From contig JAFQNM010000039.1 of NCBI GenBank assembly GCA_017395885.1, forward strand, positions 1-12,783: 12,783 nucleotides of DNA. Reading direction: 5' to 3'. This document shows positions 6,903 to 12,783 of this stretch, in pieces (position 1 is the stretch's first letter; each line of letters opens with the position of its first letter). Source of the stretch: Clostridia bacterium. Lineage in GTDB: Bacteria > Bacillota > Clostridia > Oscillospirales > CAG-272. Both the position numbers and the translations under genes were made by a program. A model generated the notes under the pieces. It had not been told where the DNA came from. It saw only the letters and a program-made list of their open reading frames with translations, and did not search any database.

Positions 6903-7348
6903 AAAAGATTTGCGAAAACGCAATGAAGGCAGAGTTTCCCTCTCTTTCTCAGAACGAGGCCCTTGCAAGAGCTCTGGCCTCATCCTTTCTGATGCAGCTC
7001 AACCCTACGGTTTCTGAGCTTGCGGATATTAAATGTGCAGTTTCCGAGGCGGTTACAAACTGCACCGTTCACGCCTACAGAGACACGGTGGGCACTGTTA
7101 TTATGACTATGAAATCCTACAGCGACAGATCCGTTCGCATTGAAATAAAGGATCGAGGCTGCGGTATCGAGGATATTTCCACCGCAATGCAGCCCCTTTT
7201 TACTACGGACAGGCAGGGCGAGCGAAGCGGCCTCGGCTTTACGGTGATGGAAAGCTTTTGCGATAAGATAAGGGTTACCTCAAAGCCTAAAAAGGGTACC
7301 AAGGTGACCTTGATAAAAAACCTCTCAAAGCTATACGCCTCTACATAA
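6899..7348 (+). CDS. spoIIAB: Anti-sigma F factor / serine kinase SpoIIAB
   Basis: A 149-residue GHKL-type ATPase. It binds and holds sigma-F inactive and phosphorylates SpoIIAA using ATP. The N box is SEAVTNCTVHAYR (49-61, with E50 and N54), the G1 box is DRGCGIED (85-92), the lid region includes PLFTTDRQGERSG, and the G2 box is SGLGFTVME (110-118). All are intact. R24 in the ALAR motif lines up, by eye, with the arginine of the Bacillus protein that contacts partner proteins. AAGGAG (6885-6890) eight bases before the ATG is the ribosome site. It is translationally coupled to spoIIAA by a 4-bp overlap and followed by sigF after 16 bases. Confidence 0.95.
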   Translation: MKKICENAMKAEFPSLSQNEALARALASSFLMQLNPTVSELADIKCAVSEAVTNCTVHAYRDTVGTVIMTMKSYSDRSVRIEIKDRGCGIEDISTAMQPLFTTDRQGERSGLGFTVMESFCDKIRVTSKPKKGTKVTLIKNLSKLYAST

Positions 7349-7350
7349 TA

Positions 7351-7367
7351 CGGAGGCCGCTCCCTTG
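7351..7367 (+). promoter_or_regulatory. Ribosome site deciding a TTG start for sigF
   Basis: CGGAGG (7351-7356) lies eight bases before TTG (7365-7367). This is the only well-placed start; no ATG in this frame gives an intact region 2. The rare start codon may lower sigma-F synthesis relative to SpoIIAB. Confidence 0.65.
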
Positions 7368-8081
7368 AATTCATACAAAGATAACGGTATCTATATAGAA
7401 AAAGCCCAGGCGGGAGACCGGGATGCAGAGGAGCAGCTCATTCGCGCAAATTATCCGCTTGCCGTTTCTCTTGCACGGAGGTTTATGGGAAGAGGCTGCG
7501 AGCTTGAGGACCTGATACAGCTTGCTCTTTTCGGGCTCCTTAAGGCTATAAAGAGCTTTGACCCCGAAAGAGGCTGCGCCCTTTCCACCTATGCTGTGCC
7601 CTTGATAATCGGTGAGATCAGAAAATTTCTCAGAGATGACGGGCTTATCAAGGTGAGCCGTGAGAGCAAAAAGAACTCTGCCATCCTTTTACGCTTGCGT
7701 GAGGAGTTCTCTGCAAAGCACGGAAGAGAGCCTCATATTGACGAGCTTTGCAGCCTTTCCGGCCTGGACAGAGACAGCGTTATGTGTGCGCTGGATGCAC
7801 AGCGGCCTGTTGCTTCTATTTCCGAGCCTCTTACCGACGACGGATTCACCGTTGAAAGCGTTTTGGGAGACGGAGGAAGCTCAATAGACAAGGCATTTAT
7901 GAGAATTGCTCTTTACGATGCCCTATCAAGGCTTCCCGAGCAATGGAAAAAAATAGTTATTATGAGATACTACCGCGATATGTCTCAGCAGCAAACTGCC
8001 GAAGCGCTGGGCCTCTCACAGGTCAAGGTATCCAGAGAGGAGAAAAAGATCATAGCAGAGCTTAGAAAAAGCATTATTTAG
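7365..8081 (+). CDS. sigF: RNA polymerase forespore sigma factor sigma-F
   Basis: A 238-residue sigma-70 family protein of SigB/SigF/SigG type. It directs the first forespore-specific gene set during sporulation and is controlled by the two genes before it. Region 2 spans about 26-96 (ELEDLIQLALFGLLKAIKSF and STYAVPLIIGEIRKFLRDDG), region 3 about 100-155, and region 4 about 180-235 with the helix-turn-helix SQQQTAEALGLSQVKVSREE at 207-226. The SQVKVSREEKKI motif is typical of the forespore sigma factors. The operon position distinguishes sigma-F from sigma-G. The start is TTG. A strong terminator follows. The dacF and spoVA genes that flank this operon in Bacillus are absent here. Confidence 0.94.
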   Translation: MNSYKDNGIYIEKAQAGDRDAEEQLIRANYPLAVSLARRFMGRGCELEDLIQLALFGLLKAIKSFDPERGCALSTYAVPLIIGEIRKFLRDDGLIKVSRESKKNSAILLRLREEFSAKHGREPHIDELCSLSGLDRDSVMCALDAQRPVASISEPLTDDGFTVESVLGDGGSSIDKAFMRIALYDALSRLPEQWKKIVIMRYYRDMSQQQTAEALGLSQVKVSREEKKIIAELRKSII

Positions 8082-8088
8082 CCGAAGG

Positions 8089-8122
8089 AAAAGCCCATAC
8101 AGCGATCGCTGTATGGGCTTTT
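8089..8122. terminator. Bidirectional terminator, 34-bp perfect palindrome
   Basis: Bases 8089-8122 form a perfect palindrome (arms AAAAGCCCATACAGC / GCTGTATGGGCTTTT around GATC). The hairpin is flanked by A/T runs on both sides, as expected of a rho-independent terminator working in both directions. It lies between the convergent sigF and the deacetylase-like gene. Confidence 0.9.
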
Positions 8123-8143
8123 CTTCAGTTTTTCAATTACAGG

Positions 8144-8968
8144 TCAAAGCCGGACCGTTGCCCCCGCCTTGATGCACACGGGCTTATGGTCAGCCTTTAT
8201 CCAAACGTCTGTGCAGGTGGGATTATAAGCAGTGTCACAGCTTGCGGAAAATCTGAGAGAGCGGAGCGCATTAAGATAATCAACTATCTCAATATTTGTG
8301 GCATACCATATGTTACTGTCTCCGCCGACGGTCTTGCAAAGCTCCTCCATTTTTGACCAATGCTCCTCCGTGCTGAACTCATAGCTATGGCCCCACACGT
8401 AGAAAAGTCGCATAAAGCTATAAAGCATGGGCGACATAAATTTCTCCCAGAGCTCCTTTGTGAATTCCGCATGGTGGCAGGTCGGGTCCCACTGCATAAA
8501 GTCAGATGGAATACCGAATGAATTGGTAGCTGAAACTGTTCTCGAATACTCTATTCCCTCGGCACGGCAGGCCTCTGCTACTCTACCGTCGTAGCTTGAA
8601 AAGGGATATGACATTCCTCTGACGGGATATTTACATATTTCTTCAAGAAACACTCTGTTCTCTCTTATCTCACGGCGGATATATTCATCCGGCGTGTAAT
8701 AAAGAAAGGCGTGCTGAGCAGAGTGACAGGATATTTCATGGCCCTCATAAAGAGTTTCATACTCACCGGGGTCAACAAACTTGGGCTCCTTCAAAAACTG
8801 GGGAAAATGCTCCTCAAATCCGGGATTGTTCAGATGAAAGGTTCCCTTGAGACCGTATTTGTTGAACAGCTCAACAAGTCGCTTATCCTCTATTCTTCCG
8901 TCATCGTAGCTGAAGGTCACGCATCTTTCCTTACCGTGCTGCCAAAGTGTTGTTTCTATGAATTTCAT
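8144..8968 (-). CDS. NodB-domain polysaccharide deacetylase-like protein (CE4 superfamily)
   Basis: A 274-residue protein. Start ATG at 8968 is chosen because GGAAG (8976-8980) lies seven bases upstream and a good promoter lies just beyond; the 37-residue in-frame extension to 9079 would cross that promoter. NodB motif 1 is TFSYDDG (18-24, D22 and D23), motif 2 is HSAQH (H82, H86), and motif 3 is MSYPFSSYD (119-127). These residues normally bind the divalent metal and position catalysis. The SYDDG variant, the QWDPTCHH stretch and the WGHSYEF motif at 192-198 resemble the gellan-lyase-associated branch of the CE4 fold rather than classical peptidoglycan deacetylases. There is no signal peptide, so it probably acts in the cytoplasm on a short or imported substrate. 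Deacetylation is inferred from the fold; the substrate is unknown. Confidence 0.85.
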   Translation of the reverse strand: MKFIETTLWQHGKERCVTFSYDDGRIEDKRLVELFNKYGLKGTFHLNNPGFEEHFPQFLKEPKFVDPGEYETLYEGHEISCHSAQHAFLYYTPDEYIRREIRENRVFLEEICKYPVRGMSYPFSSYDGRVAEACRAEGIEYSRTVSATNSFGIPSDFMQWDPTCHHAEFTKELWEKFMSPMLYSFMRLFYVWGHSYEFSTEEHWSKMEELCKTVGGDSNIWYATNIEIVDYLNALRSLRFSASCDTAYNPTCTDVWIKADHKPVCIKAGATVRL

Positions 8969-8999
8969 ACGTATGCTTCCTTTTCTTGTTTTCGCTTTT

Positions 9000-9028
9000 A
9001 TATTACCACATAAATCTCCGCATGTCAA
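9000..9028 (-). promoter_or_regulatory. Promoter of the deacetylase-like gene
   Basis: On the minus strand, a perfect TTGACA (9023-9028) lies 17 bases from TAATAT (9000-9005), preceded by TGG (extended -10). Transcription would begin about 25 bases upstream of the ATG at 8968. Confidence 0.7.
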
Positions 9029-9072
9029 TTTAAGGTTTACGGAACACAGGGCAGCCCCGTCATATAAACAAA

Positions 9073-9101
9073 TTGACAAGCGGTGGGAAAGGAGTTATAA
9101 T
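9073..9101 (+). promoter_or_regulatory. Fully consensus sigma-A promoter of the RNA methyltransferase gene
   Basis: TTGACA (9073-9078), a 17-base spacer and TATAAT (9096-9101) match the consensus at all twelve positions. A GAGGA ribosome site (9120-9124) follows, seven bases before the ATG at 9132. High constitutive expression is likely. Confidence 0.9.
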
Positions 9102-9131
9102 TAATAAAACACCTTTTTTGAGGACAAAAGC

Positions 9132-10415
9132 ATGAAATTTACGAAAAAAATAGAAGAAATGAATCTTATGGGCAACGGAATTACGCGTATCGACGGCTGC
9201 GTTGTCTTTTGTCTGGGTGCAGTTGACGGCGATACGGTTACTGCTGAGATAACACAGGAGAAAAAGAATTTCAAGATAGCAAGCGTTATTTCAGTTGACG
9301 AGCCCTCTCCCTTCAGGCAGGAGCCGGACTGCCCTCACTTCCCCGCATGCGGCGGCTGCGATCTGCGACATATTTCCTATGAGCACGAGCTTGAGGTGAA
9401 GGTGGCAGGCGTTGAGTCTGCCCTTCGCAAGGTGGGCAAGGGGGAGATCAAGGTCTCAGATATCCTTTCCGCCGAGCCTGACTTTTACAGAAACAAGGCT
9501 GTTCTTCGCTTTGCAGACGGCATCTGCGGCTTTTCAGAGGCCGGCAGCGACAACATCGTTTCATGCGATGGCTGCAAAATAATTCCCGATATATTCTGTG
9601 ATATCGGCAAATTCACTCTTGAGTTTTTCGGCACGGAGATCTCAGATCTTTCCTATCTGTTTCTGAGAAAAAACAGCTCCTGCACCGAGATCTCCGCAGT
9701 TCTCGGCACACGTGACAAATACAGCTATCTCGACATTGAAGGCTACAGCGAGGCGCTTTGCGAAAGATTCCCTCAGGTGGTCGGCGTTCTTACAAAGGCA
9801 GGAGAGCACCCTGAGGACGGCATTGAGCCTGACCTTATCCTCGGCAGAGACTACATTGAGGAAAGCTTTCTCGGCCTCTCTCTCATCGTTTCTCCCTGCT
9901 CATTCTTTCAGGTGAACCACGCAGTTGCAGAAAAGCTTTGCAGGCGGGCGGCTGATTACGCTCTTTCCGGCGAAGGTAATTTCGGCGCAGATCTTTACTG
10001 CGGCACCGGCGTTATCGGCATGGCTATTGCCGCTCTGCACCCTGAGGCCTTTATCACGGGAGTTGAGATCAACGAATCTGCCGTTGCAGATGCCAAGGAA
10101 AACGCAGAGGAGAACGGCCTCACTAACATCGGATTCTTTTGCGGTGACTCTGCTGACTTTGCAAAAAGCACCTACGGCAGCATTGATTTTATCACTATTG
10201 ACCCTCCCCGGGCGGGCTGCTCCGAAAAAATGATAAAGGAGCTTCTCAGGATCAAGCCTCAGCGTCTTGTTTACGTTTCCTGTGACCCCCAGACCCTTGC
10301 ACGGGACCTCAAAAAGCTGACGGAAACAAAATACAGTATCAAGGAAGTTACCGCTGCCGATCTTTTCCCCCGTACAAAGCACGTTGAAACCATCGTTCTT
10401 CTTGAAAGAAATTGA
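9132..10415 (+). CDS. rlmD: 23S rRNA (uracil-C5)-methyltransferase, RlmD/RumA family
   Basis: A 427-residue class I SAM-dependent RNA m5U methyltransferase of the TrmA/RumA/RlmCD family, expected to act on 23S rRNA uridine. A short N-terminal TRAM-like domain (about 1-55) precedes a probable 4Fe-4S cluster site (C67, C73, C76 and a later cysteine, probably C148). SFFQVNH (257-263) is the family signature before the catalytic domain. The SAM motif is GADLYCGTGVIG (285-296), the uracil-binding motif is DPPRAG (357-362), and the nucleophile is C384 in YVSCDPQTLARDL. The C-terminal LFPRTKHVET motif supplies the general base glutamate E419. All catalytic parts are present. Whether it modifies U1939, U747 or both, as in Bacillus RlmCD, cannot be told from sequence. 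It has its own promoter and terminator. Confidence 0.92.
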   Translation: MKFTKKIEEMNLMGNGITRIDGCVVFCLGAVDGDTVTAEITQEKKNFKIASVISVDEPSPFRQEPDCPHFPACGGCDLRHISYEHELEVKVAGVESALRKVGKGEIKVSDILSAEPDFYRNKAVLRFADGICGFSEAGSDNIVSCDGCKIIPDIFCDIGKFTLEFFGTEISDLSYLFLRKNSSCTEISAVLGTRDKYSYLDIEGYSEALCERFPQVVGVLTKAGEHPEDGIEPDLILGRDYIEESFLGLSLIVSPCSFFQVNHAVAEKLCRRAADYALSGEGNFGADLYCGTGVIGMAIAALHPEAFITGVEINESAVADAKENAEENGLTNIGFFCGDSADFAKSTYGSIDFITIDPPRAGCSEKMIKELLRIKPQRLVYVSCDPQTLARDLKKLTETKYSIKEVTAADLFPRTKHVETIVLLERN

Positions 10416-10421
10416 TCGTAT

Positions 10422-10449
10422 AAGGCCCCGAAGTTTAGGGGCCTTTTTT
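10422..10449 (+). terminator. Intrinsic terminator of the methyltransferase gene
   Basis: An 8-bp GC-rich stem (10422-10429 AAGGCCCC with 10438-10445 GGGGCCTT), an 8-base loop and a T run through 10449, seven bases after the stop codon. It separates rlmD from the prpC-prkC unit. Confidence 0.9.
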
Positions 10450-10475
10450 CTTTACAAATAAAAATATAAAAGTTA

Positions 10476-10504
10476 TTTACAAAACGGGGAAAAAGTAGTA
10501 TAAT
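10476..10504 (+). promoter_or_regulatory. Sigma-A promoter of the prpC-prkC operon
   Basis: TTTACA (10476-10481), a 17-base spacer and a perfect TATAAT (10499-10504). The leader of about 40 bases carries AAGGAGG (10539-10545) before the ATG at 10554. Confidence 0.8.
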
Positions 10505-10553
10505 AAAGTGTATATTTTTATCATTTACTCCATATAAGAAGGAGGGGTGCTGT

Positions 10554-11348
10554 ATGCTTTACTGCGGACGTACCGATATAGGCAAAAAAAGAAAGGTCAA
10601 TCAGGACAGCTTTTTCTGCGAATACTTTGAAAACGGAATGATGCTCTGCGTTGTTTGCGACGGTATGGGCGGTGCTGCCGGCGGCGGTATTGCCTCCGGC
10701 CTTGCTTGCAAAAGCTTTGTTGACAGCATTACCGATTTTGCCGAGGGCTACAACCCTCCCGAAAAGCTGACAAGAACCGATGAGCGCATTATTCGCAAGG
10801 TTCTTGCCGACGCTGTTGATGCCGCTAACGCCACCGTTTTCGAAAAGGCCTGCGAGGATATCTCCCTCACCGGTATGGGCACCACCGTTGTGGCTACCCT
10901 TGTTTGCGGTCGCACTCTCTTTACCCTAAACGTTGGTGACTCAAGAATGTACCTCATTAAGGATGGAGTTGCAAAGCAGATAACCAAGGATCACTCCTAC
11001 GTTCAGTACCTTGTTGACACCGGTAAAATGACCGAGGAGGAGGCCAAAAGCTCCCTCAACAGAAACATTATCACACGCGCTGTCGGCACAGATACTGCTG
11101 TTGAGCCTGACATCTATCTCACCCGCCTCCCTGAGCCTGCCCCCGGCACCGTTCAGGACCACGTGGGTCTTCTCTGCTCCGACGGCCTCACCAACCACGT
11201 CTCTCCCGAGGATATCGCAGCCTGCCTGAAGCATGCCTGTGCCGTTGACTCTGACAGGCAGCTGGGGCCCCTTGCCGAGATCCTTATTGATATGGCCAAC
11301 GAAAACGGCGGCAGCGACAATATTACGGCAGTCGTTATGACTGTCTGA
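10554..11348 (+). CDS. prpC: PP2C-family Ser/Thr protein phosphatase PrpC (Stp1)
   Basis: A 264-residue bacterial PPM/PP2C phosphatase of normal size. It is metal-dependent and removes phosphate from Ser/Thr targets of the partner kinase, including the kinase itself. Motifs are complete: TDIGKKRKVNQDS (7-19, D18), VVCDGMGG (33-40, D36), TGMGTTVVATL (107-117), NVGDSRMYL (126-134), LLCSDGLTNH (206-215, D210) and GGSDNITAVV (252-261, D255). The four aspartates are those that hold the two-metal centre. No signal peptide or membrane segment is seen, so it is cytoplasmic. It is followed after 32 bases by the kinase gene, the standard pairing in Bacillota for control of cell wall metabolism, division and germination. 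Confidence 0.95.
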   Translation: MLYCGRTDIGKKRKVNQDSFFCEYFENGMMLCVVCDGMGGAAGGGIASGLACKSFVDSITDFAEGYNPPEKLTRTDERIIRKVLADAVDAANATVFEKACEDISLTGMGTTVVATLVCGRTLFTLNVGDSRMYLIKDGVAKQITKDHSYVQYLVDTGKMTEEEAKSSLNRNIITRAVGTDTAVEPDIYLTRLPEPAPGTVQDHVGLLCSDGLTNHVSPEDIAACLKHACAVDSDRQLGPLAEILIDMANENGGSDNITAVVMTV

Positions 11349-11380
11349 CAGCTTACGGGATCCTTCCCAAAGGAGGTCAC

Positions 11381-12783
11381 ATGGAACTTTACGATAAATA
11401 CGTAGGCGCCGTTCTTGACGGCAGATACAGAATAGAACAGATTATCGGTGTTGGCGGTATGGCCGTTGTTTTCAAAGCATTTGACGTGCTTATGAACAGA
11501 AACGTTGCCATTAAGCTCCTTAAAGAAGAAATAGCCAACGAGGAGGACAGCGTTAAAAGATTCGTTAATGAATCCAAGGCTGTTTCCATGATGTCTCACA
11601 GAAACGTTGTCAGCATTTATGACGTCAACGTTCGAGAGGATATCAAATATATCGTTATGGAATATATTGAGGGCATTACCCTCAGAAATTATATGACCAA
11701 GCGTGGCAGGCTCACTCTCAGAGAGATCATCAGCTATACCGAGCAGATACTCCTTGCCCTCAGCCATGCCCACAGCAAGGGGCTCGTGCACAGAGATATA
11801 AAGCCCCAGAACATTATGCTCCTTAAGAGCGGCATTATTAAGGTAACAGACTTCGGTATCGCCAAGCTTCCCAACGCGGAAACCGTTACTATGACGGACA
11901 AGGCTATCGGTACCGTTTATTACATCAGCCCCGAGCAGGCCAGCGGCCAGGCTATCGACCGCCGAAGCGACCTTTATTCTCTCGGCGTTATGATGTATGA
12001 AATGGCAACAGGTGAGCTTCCCTTCACTGCCGAGACCCCCGTTTCCGTTGCTATGATGCAGATAAACGACACGGCAAAGGCGCCTACCGAGATCAACCAG
12101 GATATACCCAAGGGTCTTGAACAGATAATCGGCATCGCCATGGAGAAGGACCCTCAGTACAGATATCAATCCAGCGAGGATATGCTCCGCCATCTCCGTC
12201 GCCTGAAGGAAAACCCCAATATTATCTTCAAGATACCTAAAAAGCGTGAGGAGGGTGAGCCTAAAAGCGTTCTTTCTCTCCTGACGGGCGGAGGCCCCGC
12301 ATTCCCTCTTATTGCAGGGGTTGCTCTCGCTTTCTTTATTATCTTCGCCATTGGCGCCGCCTTCGTTTTCAACCGTGTTTCTGATGCCATGTCTCAAACG
12401 GTCGAAACTATTGAGGTAGATGAGTTTCAGGGGCGGATGTATGATGCGGCTTTGGCTGAGGCTCTCGCCAATTCCGACAAGTACACCGTTACCGTTGAAT
12501 ACGAGTATTCCGATGAATATGAGCCCGGAATGATCATTACCCAGTCTCCCACTCCCGGATCCTCAAAAAAGATCAAGGTTGAGCTCACCCTAACAGTTTG
12601 CAGCGGAAACCGTGAGGTCACTATGCCCGCTCTCAACGATTATAACTATAAGGCTGCCATCAAAGAGCTGAGAAATCTCGGTCTGAAATACGCCATTGAA
12701 TATACGAAGGACAACATCCGTGCCTCAGGTCAGGTCGTTTACACCGATCCCCCTGCAGGTGATACTACCACCGTTGGCAGCAC
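11381..12783 (+). CDS. prkC: PASTA-domain Ser/Thr protein kinase PrkC/PknB/Stk (3' end outside window)
   Basis: First 467 residues of a membrane Ser/Thr kinase. The N-terminal eukaryotic-like kinase domain (about 16-275) has the glycine loop GVGGMAVVF (23-31), K45 in VAIK, catalytic loop HRDIKPQN with D139, DFG with D157, and the activation segment ending in SPEQ. A cytoplasmic linker is followed by one membrane segment at about 308-331, then extracellular PASTA repeats: one at about 345-408, and a second from about 410 that is cut by the window end. PASTA repeats bind muropeptides or lipid II, linking wall state to phosphorylation. AGGAGG lies just before the ATG and no promoter is seen in the 32-base gap from prpC, so the two are co-transcribed. 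No stop occurs in frame up to the last base. In related genomes rsgA and rpe often follow; this cannot be seen here. Confidence 0.95.
   Translation, partial: MELYDKYVGAVLDGRYRIEQIIGVGGMAVVFKAFDVLMNRNVAIKLLKEEIANEEDSVKRFVNESKAVSMMSHRNVVSIYDVNVREDIKYIVMEYIEGITLRNYMTKRGRLTLREIISYTEQILLALSHAHSKGLVHRDIKPQNIMLLKSGIIKVTDFGIAKLPNAETVTMTDKAIGTVYYISPEQASGQAIDRRSDLYSLGVMMYEMATGELPFTAETPVSVAMMQINDTAKAPTEINQDIPKGLEQIIGIAMEKDPQYRYQSSEDMLRHLRRLKENPNIIFKIPKKREEGEPKSVLSLLTGGGPAFPLIAGVALAFFIIFAIGAAFVFNRVSDAMSQTVETIEVDEFQGRMYDAALAEALANSDKYTVTVEYEYSDEYEPGMIITQSPTPGSSKKIKVELTLTVCSGNREVTMPALNDYNYKAAIKELRNLGLKYAIEYTKDNIRASGQVVYTDPPAGDTTTVGS

Noticed and set aside
8969..9079. 37-residue N-terminal extension of the NodB-fold protein
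   Set aside because: It passes through a good promoter and past a better-placed ribosome site, and adds no domain.
9900..10382. 160-codon minus-strand frame
   Set aside because: It is antisense to the SAM-binding and catalytic part of the rlmD-type gene and shows no family signal.
11153..12397. 414-codon open frame on the minus strand
   Set aside because: It runs antisense through prpC and the prkC kinase domain, whose motifs are clear and complete. The frame is a codon-usage shadow.

Overview
The window looks like chromosomal DNA from a spore-forming Bacillota of class Clostridia, probably a gut or rumen Oscillospiraceae/Ruminococcaceae relative. This rests on a complete spoIIA operon, a PrpC/PrkC phosphatase-kinase pair, AGGAGG ribosome sites, strong TTGACA/TATAAT promoters, moderate GC and secreted proteins with type I dockerin-like modules. 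No insertion sequence, phage gene, CRISPR array, tRNA or rRNA was seen.

Left part (1-6375, minus strand): three adjacent paralogous secreted proteins of about 735 residues; the leftmost runs off the window. Each has a signal peptide, then an N-terminal dockerin-like Ca-binding module at the same residues (about 41-97), then a large region that I assign to the DUF4838 family (uncharacterised, probably carbohydrate-active). Each gene has its own extended -10 promoter, and the two whose 3' ends are in the window end in intrinsic terminators, so they are probably separate transcription units. The three genes are mosaics: some blocks are 97-99% identical in DNA while neighbouring blocks are clearly diverged, which suggests gene conversion between them.

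Middle (6376-8122, plus strand): a 188-bp divergent intergenic region rich in inverted repeats, then spoIIAA-spoIIAB-sigF, the forespore sigma-F switch. spoIIAA and spoIIAB overlap by 4 bp, and sigF starts at TTG. A perfect 34-bp palindrome between sigF and the convergent gene looks like a bidirectional terminator.

Right part (8144-12783): a minus-strand NodB-fold (polysaccharide deacetylase-like) protein without a signal peptide is divergent from a plus-strand RlmD/TrmA-type RNA m5U methyltransferase. The methyltransferase has a fully consensus promoter and its own terminator. A further consensus promoter then drives prpC-prkC, a PP2C phosphatase and a transmembrane PASTA-domain Ser/Thr kinase, cut by the window end in its second PASTA repeat.

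Most of the right half is conserved housekeeping and sporulation material. The unusual part is the array of N-terminal-dockerin DUF4838 paralogues, where both substrate and anchoring are unknown.
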